Both the position numbers and the translations under genes were made by a program. A stretch of DNA of 64,000 nt from Bacillus sp. FJAT-22090 (GTDB lineage Bacteria > Bacillota > Bacilli > Bacillales_A > Planococcaceae). Within the stretch, counting starts at the first letter, position 1; each line of letters opens with the position of its first letter. The notes beneath the pieces were generated by a model, which did no database searches, had not been told where the DNA came from, and was given only the letters and a program-made list of their open reading frames with translations. Location: NCBI RefSeq assembly GCF_001278755.1, contig NZ_CP012601.1, forward strand, positions 1,426,001 to 1,490,000. Reading direction: 5' to 3'. Below, piece after piece: positions 35,389-43,930 of the stretch.

Positions 35389-36660
35389 ATGATATTTGAA
35401 ATTCTGACTACAACTTTTATGGGTGGAATTGCGTTGAAGGCATACGTAAAAAAACAAGGACTCGTGACTAATGACAACGGAAAAATTCAACGAATTATCT
35501 CGTTGAGCGGATTAAATGTAACGGATGGAAAAGATACGCTTACAACTCAATTAATCCGAAAGAAACAGCATGATTGGGGGTGGGAATATAAATATCGCAT
35601 TCCGCTTGGACGTAGTTTTAATGATTATTTAAACAAAATAGATACCTTACAAGATGGGATTAATAACAGGCGAAAACGTATTACATTTGCAGATTTAAAG
35701 TCACTTAATTTTGACGGGAATGTCATCCTGCAACTGCAAGATCTGTGGAAGAAAAAGCTGAGTGAAACAAAAGAAATTGAATTGGATTTTGACGGATTAT
35801 TAATTATTCGCATCTATGACAAACCAATACTAAAACAGATTCATTGGAATGAAAGTCTTTTGAAGCGTGGTACGTGGTCAGTACCAATCGGATTTACACG
35901 AAATGGGGATATTATTTGGCACGACTTTGATAAATCAAAACATCTAATCATCGCCGGGGCAACAGGATATGGCAAGAGTGCTATTTTGAAACTCATTACA
36001 ACATTACTGATCGACCAACAATCTGAAAACGCAGAGTTATCATTAATCGATTTAAAGGGCGGTTCTGCCTTCCACAGATTCAGAAATTGCAAGCAAGTAA
36101 AATACTACTCACGTGACCCTAAAGAGGCTGAAGAAGTCTTGGAAGCTATTCAAACTGATATGAACAAATCATTTATAAATGTTGTTGATAACGGTTTTGA
36201 AGATGTTAAAGAAGCTGGATTAAAAAAACGTCATATCATCATCATAGATGAAGCGGCAGATTTAGCTGAATACGGAAAAGCAATGGCCATTATCACAGAT
36301 ATTGCTAGGCGAGGACGTTCAGCTGGCTATTACCTCATTTTTTGTACCCAATACCCGACGGCTCAAGTCATACCGTCACAAACTAAAAGAAATATTATAG
36401 CTCGTTTATGCTATGTTGTTGATACAGATACAGCATCGAGAGTGGTACTTGATGAAAGCGGAGCTGACAAATTGCCCGACATTCCAGGTCGAGGAATATA
36501 TAAGAACAATGTAAAACGATATATCGTGCAATCACCTTTTATTTCAAATAAAACAATTCAACAACGAATTGAACCTCACATTTTGAAGGAGGTATATCGT
36601 GACAGTGAAACAATTGAGTCAACGAGAAGAACAAATACTGTTACTTTTGAAGAAATTTGA
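35389..36660 (+). CDS. FtsK/SpoIIIE-type ATPase, coupling-protein-like
   Basis: A 423-residue soluble motor. The Walker A is AGATGYGKSAILK (about residue 190), Walker B HIIIIDEAADLAEYG (about 285), then ARRGRSAGYYLIFCTQYP with the sensor/arginine region. It lacks the transmembrane part and gamma domain of chromosomal FtsK. Such proteins act as DNA-pumping coupling proteins in integrative conjugative elements (for example ConQ of ICEBs1) and on plasmids. Its end overlaps the Replic_Relax gene by 62 bp. Confidence 0.88.
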   Translation: MIFEILTTTFMGGIALKAYVKKQGLVTNDNGKIQRIISLSGLNVTDGKDTLTTQLIRKKQHDWGWEYKYRIPLGRSFNDYLNKIDTLQDGINNRRKRITFADLKSLNFDGNVILQLQDLWKKKLSETKEIELDFDGLLIIRIYDKPILKQIHWNESLLKRGTWSVPIGFTRNGDIIWHDFDKSKHLIIAGATGYGKSAILKLITTLLIDQQSENAELSLIDLKGGSAFHRFRNCKQVKYYSRDPKEAEEVLEAIQTDMNKSFINVVDNGFEDVKEAGLKKRHIIIIDEAADLAEYGKAMAIITDIARRGRSAGYYLIFCTQYPTAQVIPSQTKRNIIARLCYVVDTDTASRVVLDESGADKLPDIPGRGIYKNNVKRYIVQSPFISNKTIQQRIEPHILKEVYRDSETIESTRRTNTVTFEEI

Positions 36661-37192
36661 CTTCATGACACGTGACCAACTCAATCAATACTTTAAATTA
36701 GGCACGGTTCGTAATACGAATTATGTTTTACGAAACTTATCGGAGCACCTTATGAGCATTCGTGAAGGTTATCAAACTATTTATTATTTATCTAAAATTG
36801 GTCGTGATTATGTGGATTGTGACAAGATACGAAAAAAAGGAAATCATGTTCAGCATTTTGTTATGCGTAATCAATTTTGGTTGTTTTATAAATGTCCGAG
36901 AGATTGGAAAAACGAGGTCAAAATTTCGAACGGAAAAGCTTCAGTTGTCGCTGATGCAGTTTTCACAAGAAATGGATTTTATCACTTTTTAGAAGTCGAC
37001 AATTTGCAAGCGATGAAAGAGAACCGAGCGAAAATAATTCGTTACAAAAACCTATTAGAAAGCCTTATAATGCAATATGGATATCATCCAACACTTGTAT
37101 GGGTAACTACGACAGAATACCGTAGGAAGCAATTAGAACAGGTTTGTGGCGGTTTAAAGGTGAAGGTATATACAATTCACGACATTAAATAA
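36599..37192 (+). CDS. Replication-relaxation family protein
   Basis: A 197-residue protein from GTG 36599 (AAGGAGG at 7 nt). The N-terminal winged helix (MTVKQLSQREEQILLLLKKF, FMTRDQLNQYF) and a central HHxxxx-type core (HVQHFVMRNQFW, ADAVFTRNG, FLEVDN) match the Replic_Relax family of plasmids and mobile elements, thought to help relaxation or initiation of replication. Translationally linked with the FtsK-like gene. Confidence 0.85.
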   Translation: MTVKQLSQREEQILLLLKKFDFMTRDQLNQYFKLGTVRNTNYVLRNLSEHLMSIREGYQTIYYLSKIGRDYVDCDKIRKKGNHVQHFVMRNQFWLFYKCPRDWKNEVKISNGKASVVADAVFTRNGFYHFLEVDNLQAMKENRAKIIRYKNLLESLIMQYGYHPTLVWVTTTEYRRKQLEQVCGGLKVKVYTIHDIK

Positions 37193-37205
37193 GAGGAGGA
37201 AAAGA

Positions 37206-37748
37206 GTGTTTAAAAAGAAACACAAAATAAATGTTGTACCTGAAAGTGAATATACAGATTTTAGCTATCGTGTGAAAGACGATGCTTATGCAACAAATAA
37301 AACGATTATAGGTGCTTCATTATTACCAACAACGGCAGCCATCGGACTTTCAATATACTCTCTAAACACTCCCGAAACTTACACTACAACAACTATCCCC
37401 GTAAACGCACCATTAACTACACCAATCAGTGAACCAGTCAATGTACTATCACCAGCATCAACTCTACCTGTTAACTTAACCTCCACACCTGAAATAATTC
37501 CTACAGGATTTATCGCAGATACTTCACTTGAAATGTTAGCAAACGTACTAGATCCATTAGTTCAAATAATGGTAGCAATTAGCTTTCCAATAGCAAGCGT
37601 CATTATGATTGGCGGCTGTTTCTTTTTCATGATAGGTAACTCCGAAAAGGCCTGGCAAACTATCATGAATGCAGGCTTAGGATATGTATTAATTCAGTTA
37701 TCTCCGCTGCTCTTACAGATTCTACGTGAAGTCGGGGAAGCTATTTAA
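37206..37748 (+). CDS. Membrane protein of the FtsK-like/Replic_Relax module
   Basis: A 180-residue protein with GTG start 37206 (GAGGAGG). A basic cytoplasmic start, a first hydrophobic segment (about 39-54), a Pro/Thr-rich extracellular stretch (about 55-105), and two C-terminal helices (about 118-140 and 150-172). The two-helix end resembles TrbC/VirB2-like pilin subunits, but there is no sequence proof. It is 13 bp from the previous gene, so the three form one operon. Confidence 0.65.
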   Translation: MFKKKHKINVVPESEYTDFSYRVKDDAYATNKTIIGASLLPTTAAIGLSIYSLNTPETYTTTTIPVNAPLTTPISEPVNVLSPASTLPVNLTSTPEIIPTGFIADTSLEMLANVLDPLVQIMVAISFPIASVIMIGGCFFFMIGNSEKAWQTIMNAGLGYVLIQLSPLLLQILREVGEAI

Positions 37749-37814
37749 ATAGAAAAAATAACATCGTGACCATTACACCATGTAGAGCTCTTTTAAAACT
37801 GAAGGAGGTTTAGG

Positions 37815-38459
37815 ATGCCGGTTATCAAGAAATGTGTTTATTGCGGAAAAGAGTATAAAACAAGACCAAGTCGTGCCGAAAAAAGACGGTATTGTTCAAA
37901 TAAGTGTCAAGGTAAAGCCATAACCAATCTTGTGATTAAAAAGTGTATCGTATGTCAGACCGAGTTTAAGGTCCATAACAACAAATGGAGAAAAGATGCT
38001 AAATATTGTTCCCAACAATGCAAAGGAAAAGACCAATCTAACGAAAAACATTGGAATTACAAAGGTCCTGGTAATCGACTAGAAGATGATCCTGCTCACA
38101 TGAAAGCAAGACGGAGAAACCTCTATCTGACAAGCGAGAAATTAAAGAATAATATACGTAAAGGCAAGATGAAGAGAGAAAGAAACCTTATCGTTGAACA
38201 TCATTTCAACGAGTGGACAGAACTTCTAAAAAAACATGACAACATATGCTTTTATTGTGGAGTAAGAATGACCAAAACACCAGGAATAAAACAACGTACA
38301 AGAGATCATATGATTCCTATTTCAAAAGGTGGGTCAGACAAGATAGAAAACATTGTCCCCGCTTGTAGATCATGTAATTCGAAAAAAGGAAAATTGACAT
38401 TTGATGAATTCCTTGAAAAAATAGGAAAAGTAAAACCGATTATAAAGCAATATCATTAA
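37815..38459 (+). CDS. HNH endonuclease with N-terminal zinc fingers
   Basis: A 214-residue protein. Two CxxC...CxxxC zinc knuckles (KKCVYCGKEYKTRPS with YCSNKCQ; KKCIVCQTEF with YCSQQCK) fill residues 1-75. A basic helical linker follows. The C-terminal HNH domain has ICFYCGVRM, RDHMIPISKGGSD (catalytic His) and NIVPACRSCNSKKG. It may be a homing-type or defence nuclease. GGAGG lies before the ATG, 66 bp from the previous gene. Confidence 0.88.
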   Translation: MPVIKKCVYCGKEYKTRPSRAEKRRYCSNKCQGKAITNLVIKKCIVCQTEFKVHNNKWRKDAKYCSQQCKGKDQSNEKHWNYKGPGNRLEDDPAHMKARRRNLYLTSEKLKNNIRKGKMKRERNLIVEHHFNEWTELLKKHDNICFYCGVRMTKTPGIKQRTRDHMIPISKGGSDKIENIVPACRSCNSKKGKLTFDEFLEKIGKVKPIIKQYH

Positions 38460-38479
38460 AGAAAAATATATAACTTATC

Positions 38480-38547
38480 GCACCGCACTTAGCGGTGCTT
38501 TTTGTACGTAATAAAATAGCCCAGTCCAATGTGAACTGAGCTTTTTC
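38480..38547 (+). terminator. Tandem terminators after the HNH gene
   Basis: GCACCGC/GCGGTGC with T5 (38480-38503), then an imperfect AGCCCAGT/ACTGAGCT hairpin with T5 (38518-38546). The rest of the gap to 38926 has no supported gene and probably holds the promoter of the next gene. Confidence 0.8.
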
Positions 38548-38926
38548 CCTACGTTTATCTTAATTTCTTATTCATCTAAAGCAACCGTAGTGCAACAAGG
38601 ATTTTACATATTTTATATTCCTACCCTTAAACAAAAACCTATCATCTAAATCTGAGTAAAAACTTTTATTACCTGCTGCTTTAGTTTAATAAATTCTAGG
38701 AAAAGACATACCACATTATAGAACTTTGCAGGAATAATAAAGTAATTTAATTTTGTTCATTGAAACCTCACTAGTTGAAGAATGATATATTTAAAGTATA
38801 TATGAAGAAAGATAATATGGTTGGTAAATAGGATAGTCAATACTAATTTTATATAAGTGTTATTTACTATACAATTACTATATGAATAATCGATGTAAGC
38901 TGAAAACAAAGGGGATGTAGTTCTAA

Positions 38927-40612
38927 ATGAGTGGGAATGCAGGTATTAGAGGTTATTATTATCAGGTATTAGCAACATTACTAGATAGCGTTTCTGATGA
39001 TGATTGGGATAGTGTTCAAATAGAACCTTATACAGAAGACGATAAAGTAGATATTGAGTGGATTCGGAAAGATTCAATAAAAGCTGTTCAAGTCAAATCT
39101 AGCATAAACAATTTCGAAAGAAGTATGGTAATTGATTGGATTGTAAAATTGGTCAAAGATGCGAAAAGTAATTATGGGTTATTTGGGCTACCGATACAAT
39201 ATACACTTTGTTTAATCGGTACCACTGACAACAATGCCGATAAATTTATTTCAGCTTTACACGGAAAACGAATAAAGATTGCAGACTTTCCTAAATTAGA
39301 AGAGATTAAGGAAGAACTACAGTATGTAACAGTTGATAAGAGAGGGTTCCATTTAGATGACTTAATTAACAGCAGTTATTTTAACATGCAACAATATTTA
39401 GAGCGAAATCATAAGCATACAAGTACCGAAAATGTGAAAATGCTTTGTGATATTATTATCAGCAAGCTTTTCATTAACGCTACGAAGAGTAGAAATATGC
39501 CGAAATCTCTATTTATACAATTGATTGATAGTTTTATTAATAGCGGTGAATACGGTATTACAGAGACTAATAAAGGATCGTCTAATCTTTCTTTGGCATT
39601 TTACGAAAGAGGTAAAGTGCAAGAAAATACTGAAATGAACGGTATTAAGTTAGATATTTTACCAATCCTTGATGAATTAAATACTGAAGCTCTACAAGAA
39701 ATTCGAATAGCTCAGTCAATTCATCTTCCTATGCAGAAAATTCAAAAGGATAGAACTGCCAATCGAGAAACCATTGATGAAGATATAGAAATGAGCAATT
39801 CAGTTTTTCAAGCCATAAGTAAGCTCAATCTCTATGAATTTATACCTGTAGAAATAGGAGCGCAGGAAAAAGAAGAACTAAAGCAATTAAGCCAAGAGCT
39901 TCTTCAAATCACTTTACGTGAAGAAGATTTTCATTTCGGAGATTTAAAGAAAAGGGGCTTAGATATACATTTGTTTGGTAAACCAAATAATACCCCACAA
40001 GGAACGAAAGAGGAAATTGAAAAATATACCGCAATTGATAACGCATACTATAATTTATTATTATACAAAATTATGTTAGAGTATAACGAATATTTGCAGT
40101 CTTGCTACCCACTTCCATTGATTTTAAAAAATATAGGCCCTCTTCATGATGAAGATATAAGGGTCACAATAAAATTCCCTGAAAATGTTAAGGTAATTAC
40201 GCCACAACGCATAAAGACCCCTTTGTACGTAGTTGAAAGGTTTATTAATGAAAAAGAGCAGTTTGAAAATTTGATTGTTCCTCAACGTGACCATAAGGTG
40301 GTAGTGTATTCGACAAAGAATATTATTATGCCGCGTTTACCAAAATTTTCGACACCTTTTAAGCCTGCAGAATACGATGATGTTGACTTTAAACAGTTTG
40401 CAAAATCTATTTTTACTTTTGAGCATTTTGAAGAAGATGGCTTTGATATTATCGCTTATGGATTTGACAGGTTAAATCCAAATACTAATATGCAATTCCC
40501 TTCTTTTATTCTTGTTCAAACAGTGGAAGATTTTGATCTAGAATATGTTATTCAATCAAAACATTTAAAACAGCCTATTCAAGGTGTATTGAACTGGATA
40601 TACCCCAAGTAA
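38927..40612 (+). CDS. Cap4-like dsDNA nuclease domain protein, putative defence gene
   Basis: A 561-residue protein. Residues 5-60 carry GIRGYYYQVLATLLD, then VDIEW (Asp42, Glu44) and KAVQVKSS (Gln55-x-Lys57), the D...QxK core of PD-(D/E)XK-type dsDNA nucleases of the Cap4/DUF4297 group. The remaining 500 residues are unrecognised, with no TIR, SAVED signature or ATPase seen. Cap4 nucleases degrade DNA in CBASS defence after binding a cyclic nucleotide; no CD-NTase gene is nearby, so activation must differ. It stands alone with its own terminator. Confidence 0.7.
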   Translation: MSGNAGIRGYYYQVLATLLDSVSDDDWDSVQIEPYTEDDKVDIEWIRKDSIKAVQVKSSINNFERSMVIDWIVKLVKDAKSNYGLFGLPIQYTLCLIGTTDNNADKFISALHGKRIKIADFPKLEEIKEELQYVTVDKRGFHLDDLINSSYFNMQQYLERNHKHTSTENVKMLCDIIISKLFINATKSRNMPKSLFIQLIDSFINSGEYGITETNKGSSNLSLAFYERGKVQENTEMNGIKLDILPILDELNTEALQEIRIAQSIHLPMQKIQKDRTANRETIDEDIEMSNSVFQAISKLNLYEFIPVEIGAQEKEELKQLSQELLQITLREEDFHFGDLKKRGLDIHLFGKPNNTPQGTKEEIEKYTAIDNAYYNLLLYKIMLEYNEYLQSCYPLPLILKNIGPLHDEDIRVTIKFPENVKVITPQRIKTPLYVVERFINEKEQFENLIVPQRDHKVVVYSTKNIIMPRLPKFSTPFKPAEYDDVDFKQFAKSIFTFEHFEEDGFDIIAYGFDRLNPNTNMQFPSFILVQTVEDFDLEYVIQSKHLKQPIQGVLNWIYPK

Positions 40613-40616
40613 GAAT

Positions 40617-40657
40617 CGAGAAGTACTTACCCCCAGGTTCGTACTTCTCGTTTTTTT
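40617..40657 (+). terminator. Terminator of the Cap4-like gene
   Basis: CGAGAAGTAC/GTACTTCTCG stem, 14-nt loop, T7. Confidence 0.92.
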
Positions 40658-40818
40658 CATAGGGAATTCTTCTCTTTTTGGTCGGACTCCGGTTCAAAAA
40701 AATGTTAATTGTTCGGCCATTGTTCTACTTGATGTTTGTGATAAAAAATATTCCGTCAAAATGATGTTCTTGTTTAACTAAAGCACCCGTTAGTTGAAGA
40801 ACGATTGAGACAATGAGA

Positions 40819-41331
40819 CTATTTCGCCCCTTGCTCTTGTAGAAAAATAGCGACTTCTTCATTACCATATTCCTTTGCATATGAGAGTGCAGTATTTCCT
40901 TCGTCATCTTTTGCATTAATATCCGCACTTCTTTCTATGAGCAACTTCACCGTTTCTAGGTGGTCGTAACAACTTGCAATTATCAAAGGCGTAGTATCGT
41001 CATTCGATTTTATTTCAATATCAGCACCGTTCTCTAATAGATATTTAACAACTTGTATATTCCCGTCGGCAGCTGCTTGATATAGAGGTGAATGCCCATT
41101 TTCGTCCTTTACATTAATACGGACACCTACTGAGAGAAGTAGTTGAATGATATCTAGCTCCCCTTCCTGCGTCGCCCAGTGAATTGCTGTACGTCCATCT
41201 TCATCCGATTCATTCACGTCTATTCCATAACTGATTAACCGCTTTACTTTTTCCAGTTGACCATAATAAATAGCCCACACCAATTCTCCTCTATACTTCT
41301 TTGCTATTTTCATTCTTATTCTTTTTTTCAT
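40819..41331 (-). CDS. Ankyrin-repeat protein
   Basis: A 170-residue protein built of about four ankyrin repeats from residue 30: GRTAIHWATQEGELDIIQLLL, GHSPLYQAAADGNIQVVKYLL, TTPLIIASCYDHLETVKLLI, NTALSYAKEYGNEEVAIFL (each given within 20 residues or trimmed). No signal peptide. Ankyrin proteins bind partners and often occur as immunity or inhibitor subunits. It is convergent with the Cap4-like gene. Confidence 0.9.
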   Translation of the reverse strand: MKKRIRMKIAKKYRGELVWAIYYGQLEKVKRLISYGIDVNESDEDGRTAIHWATQEGELDIIQLLLSVGVRINVKDENGHSPLYQAAADGNIQVVKYLLENGADIEIKSNDDTTPLIIASCYDHLETVKLLIERSADINAKDDEGNTALSYAKEYGNEEVAIFLQEQGAK

Positions 41332-41439
41332 TATCTGCCCTCCAATTTACTTTTTTTTATTAAACTAACCTGCTTGGTTAGTTCAATAAGAAAAACTGCT
41401 ATTGCCAAAAAAACATAACTTTAAAAACCACCTTCCGAA

Positions 41440-41616
41440 TTAACGGTTAGTGGTTTCTCTTTCATCTAACATACGGCAATATTCTGCCAGCTCATCAAAG
41501 TTTTCATTTGGCATATGTAGTAGTTGACTTAATATATCCATTACTTTTTCTCGCGGCAACTTCTGAATCAATGCTTCTATTAATTGGTTAACTTCTTCTT
41601 TTTGCTTATTTTCCAT
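41440..41616 (-). CDS. Small protein in the yolD operon, 58 aa
   Basis: A 58-residue acidic helical protein (MENKQKEEVNQLIEALIQKL, then PREKVMDILSQLLHMPNENF) ending DERETTNR. GAGGTG lies 8 nt before ATG 41616, and it begins 16 bp past the yolD stop, so it is in the same LexA-controlled unit. A hairpin at its stop codon (41425-41455, AACCAC/GTGGTT) may terminate transcription. Family unknown. Confidence 0.7.
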   Translation of the reverse strand: MENKQKEEVNQLIEALIQKLPREKVMDILSQLLHMPNENFDELAEYCRMLDERETTNR

Positions 41617-41632
41617 TTATAACACCTCATTA

Positions 41633-42007
41633 CTATTCTAATACAGTCACATCTACAATTAAGTCCAGGTTATAATTGTGAAGTCCAAAAGGATCATCAA
41701 CTTCAATTGTTCTATTCTTTAGATCAACATTCTGAATTATACCACCACGAAGAATAAATTCTCCATCTCTCCACATCTTTATTGTTACATCACATTTTCT
41801 TTTATTTGCTATGTTTATTGTTTCTTCAATCGCTTCTAAATCCCACTCATTCAATATTGGACGTGGTACTTTCGTTTGTTCTTCACTATAACTTCTAATC
41901 AACTTCAGATGTTCTGGAAGCATCATCGCTACCCACTTTTTATTCCCACGATCACGTACTTTTGATAAGTCCAATTGATGATCCATCATTTTATCGAAAT
42001 AATCCAT
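41633..42007 (-). CDS. YolD-like protein
   Basis: A 124-residue member of the YolD family: VRDRGNKKWVAMMLPEHLKL near the start, then EWDLEAIEETINIANKRK and a beta-rich tail ending IEVDDPFG...LDLIVDVTVLE. YolD genes normally accompany Y-family polymerase (UvrX/UmuC) genes in phages and plasmids and are SOS induced. No polymerase gene is here. AAAGGAAC precedes the ATG. Confidence 0.88.
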   Translation of the reverse strand: MDYFDKMMDHQLDLSKVRDRGNKKWVAMMLPEHLKLIRSYSEEQTKVPRPILNEWDLEAIEETINIANKRKCDVTIKMWRDGEFILRGGIIQNVDLKNRTIEVDDPFGLHNYNLDLIVDVTVLE

Positions 42008-42144
42008 CAGATAACGTTCCTTTCATACTTCGCTTGAAGAACAAATGCGAGTACATTTTCAATTAAAAATTCTCTTCAGCTTATTGATTAATTTTCCATT
42101 GCTTCCACAATACTTATACACACACTCACTTCACCCTTTTTTTT

Positions 42145-42173
42145 ATTATAAGAACACTAGTTCTATTTTACAA
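42145..42173 (-). promoter_or_regulatory. LexA-box promoter of the yolD operon
   Basis: On the minus strand: TTGTAA (42168-42173), a 17-bp spacer and TATAAT (42145-42150). The spacer contains GAACACTAGTTC (42152-42163), which fits the Gram-positive LexA (DinR) box GAAC-N4-GTTC. This places yolD and the 58-aa gene under SOS control. The leader to yolD is about 130 nt. Confidence 0.75.
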
Positions 42174-42316
42174 TATGTAGTTAGTAGCAAATTAAAAAGT
42201 CCTACTCTCAAGATATTTTTTTGCAACTTTATCTCAAAGTTATAACTCTTTCGTTTTCTTTATAGTAAAATAGAAATAAGCGTTACTTATAAAAATAGAA
42301 TTTAGGAGATTAGAAC

Positions 42317-43930
42317 ATGTCAGATAATAACTCAAAAACCTTATATCAAGCTTTATGGAACTCAGCTGATATTTTACGTTCTAAAATGGACGCAAATGAA
42401 TACAAAAGTTACCTATTAGGATTAGTTTTCTATAAATACTTATCAGATAAGATGCTTATTCATGCTGCATCATTACTTGAAGAACCAACAACCGACCTAG
42501 AAGTCGCACAAAAAGTCTACGCAGAAGCGTACCAAGATGAAGATGTAAAAGACGATTTACTTGGTGAATTACAATATGACTTCTCTTACACATTAGAACC
42601 CAAATTAACATTCACTGCACTTGTACAAGCGATACATAAAGGGTTATTCCAATTAGAAGATTTAGCACAAGGTTTCCGAAATATCGAGCAATCGAGTGAA
42701 ACGTTTGAAAACTTATTCGAAGATGTTGATCTCTATTCGAAAAAGCTAGGTTCTACACCACAAAAGCAAAATCAAACAATTGCGGAAGTTATGAAAGAAC
42801 TGTCTGTATTAGAGCTTGCTGGACATGATGGCGATGTATTAGGAGATGCTTATGAATATTTAATCGGTCAATTTGCATCGGATTCTGGTAAAAAAGCTGG
42901 CGAATTCTATACGCCACAAGCTATTTCAACATTGATGACAAGAATCGTCTTACATGGCAAAGAAAATCAAAAAGGCTTCTCGGTGTATGATCCAACAATG
43001 GGGTCGGGTTCACTTCTATTAAACGTGAAGAAATACTCGAATCAATCTGGGACGATTTCATACTTCGGACAAGAGCTAAATACGTCTACATATAACTTGG
43101 CTCGTATGAACATGATTTTGCATGGTGTAGATACTGCCAACCAACATTTGAACAATGCAGATACACTAGACCAAGACTGGCCTACTGATGAACCAACGAA
43201 CTTTGATGGTGTATTAATGAATCCACCGTATTCAGCTAATTGGACTGCGGAAAAAGGCTTCTTAGATGATCCACGCTTTTCAATGTACGGTGTATTAGCG
43301 CCGAAATCGAAAGCAGACTTTGCTTTCTTACTACATGGCTTCTATCACTTGAAAGACAGCGGTGTGATGGCGATTGTATTGCCACATGGTGTTTTATTTA
43401 GAGGGAATACAGAAGGTAAGATTCGTAAAATCTTATTAGACAACGGAGCAATTGATACGGTGATTGGGCTACCATCGAACATTTTCTTTAATACATCTAT
43501 CCCAACGACGGTTATCATCCTAAAGAAAAATCGTTCAACAAAAGATGTGTTATTTATCGACGCATCAAACGAAGTTGAAAAAGGTAAAAATCAAAACGTC
43601 TTAAAAGATGAACATATCGACAAAATGCTTGAAACGTATATTCGACGTGACAATATTGAAAAATACGCACATGTCGCTTCTTTCGAGGAAATTGTTGAAA
43701 ATGATTACAACTTAAATATCCCTCGCTATGTAGACACATTTGAGGAAGAAGAAGAAATTTCACTTGTTGAGCTATCAGGTGAAATGCAGCAAACACAACA
43801 AGAACTTCAACAAGCTGAACAAAATCTATTCGCGATGTTGAATGATTTGAAAGGTACGAATGAAGAAGCTAACAAAGAACTTCAACACTTTATACGTGCA
43901 TTTGGGGTAGGTGGTGGGAAGGATGAATAA
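42317..43930 (+). CDS. hsdM: Type I restriction-modification methyltransferase subunit HsdM
   Basis: A 537-residue N6-adenine methyltransferase. The helical N-terminal HsdM domain (LYQALWNSADILRSKMDANEY) is followed by SAM motif I (YDPTMGSGSLL) and the catalytic motif NPPYS. A C-terminal coiled coil (about 480-520, QQTQQELQQAEQNLF) binds HsdS. Promoter region upstream; the stop overlaps the hsdS start by 8 bp. Confidence 0.96.
   Translation: MSDNNSKTLYQALWNSADILRSKMDANEYKSYLLGLVFYKYLSDKMLIHAASLLEEPTTDLEVAQKVYAEAYQDEDVKDDLLGELQYDFSYTLEPKLTFTALVQAIHKGLFQLEDLAQGFRNIEQSSETFENLFEDVDLYSKKLGSTPQKQNQTIAEVMKELSVLELAGHDGDVLGDAYEYLIGQFASDSGKKAGEFYTPQAISTLMTRIVLHGKENQKGFSVYDPTMGSGSLLLNVKKYSNQSGTISYFGQELNTSTYNLARMNMILHGVDTANQHLNNADTLDQDWPTDEPTNFDGVLMNPPYSANWTAEKGFLDDPRFSMYGVLAPKSKADFAFLLHGFYHLKDSGVMAIVLPHGVLFRGNTEGKIRKILLDNGAIDTVIGLPSNIFFNTSIPTTVIILKKNRSTKDVLFIDASNEVEKGKNQNVLKDEHIDKMLETYIRRDNIEKYAHVASFEEIVENDYNLNIPRYVDTFEEEEEISLVELSGEMQQTQQELQQAEQNLFAMLNDLKGTNEEANKELQHFIRAFGVGGGKDE

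Noticed and set aside
38927-40612. Complete CBASS operon around the Cap4-like gene
   Set aside because: No CD-NTase (GS...DxD) or other Cap genes within 8 kb on either side.
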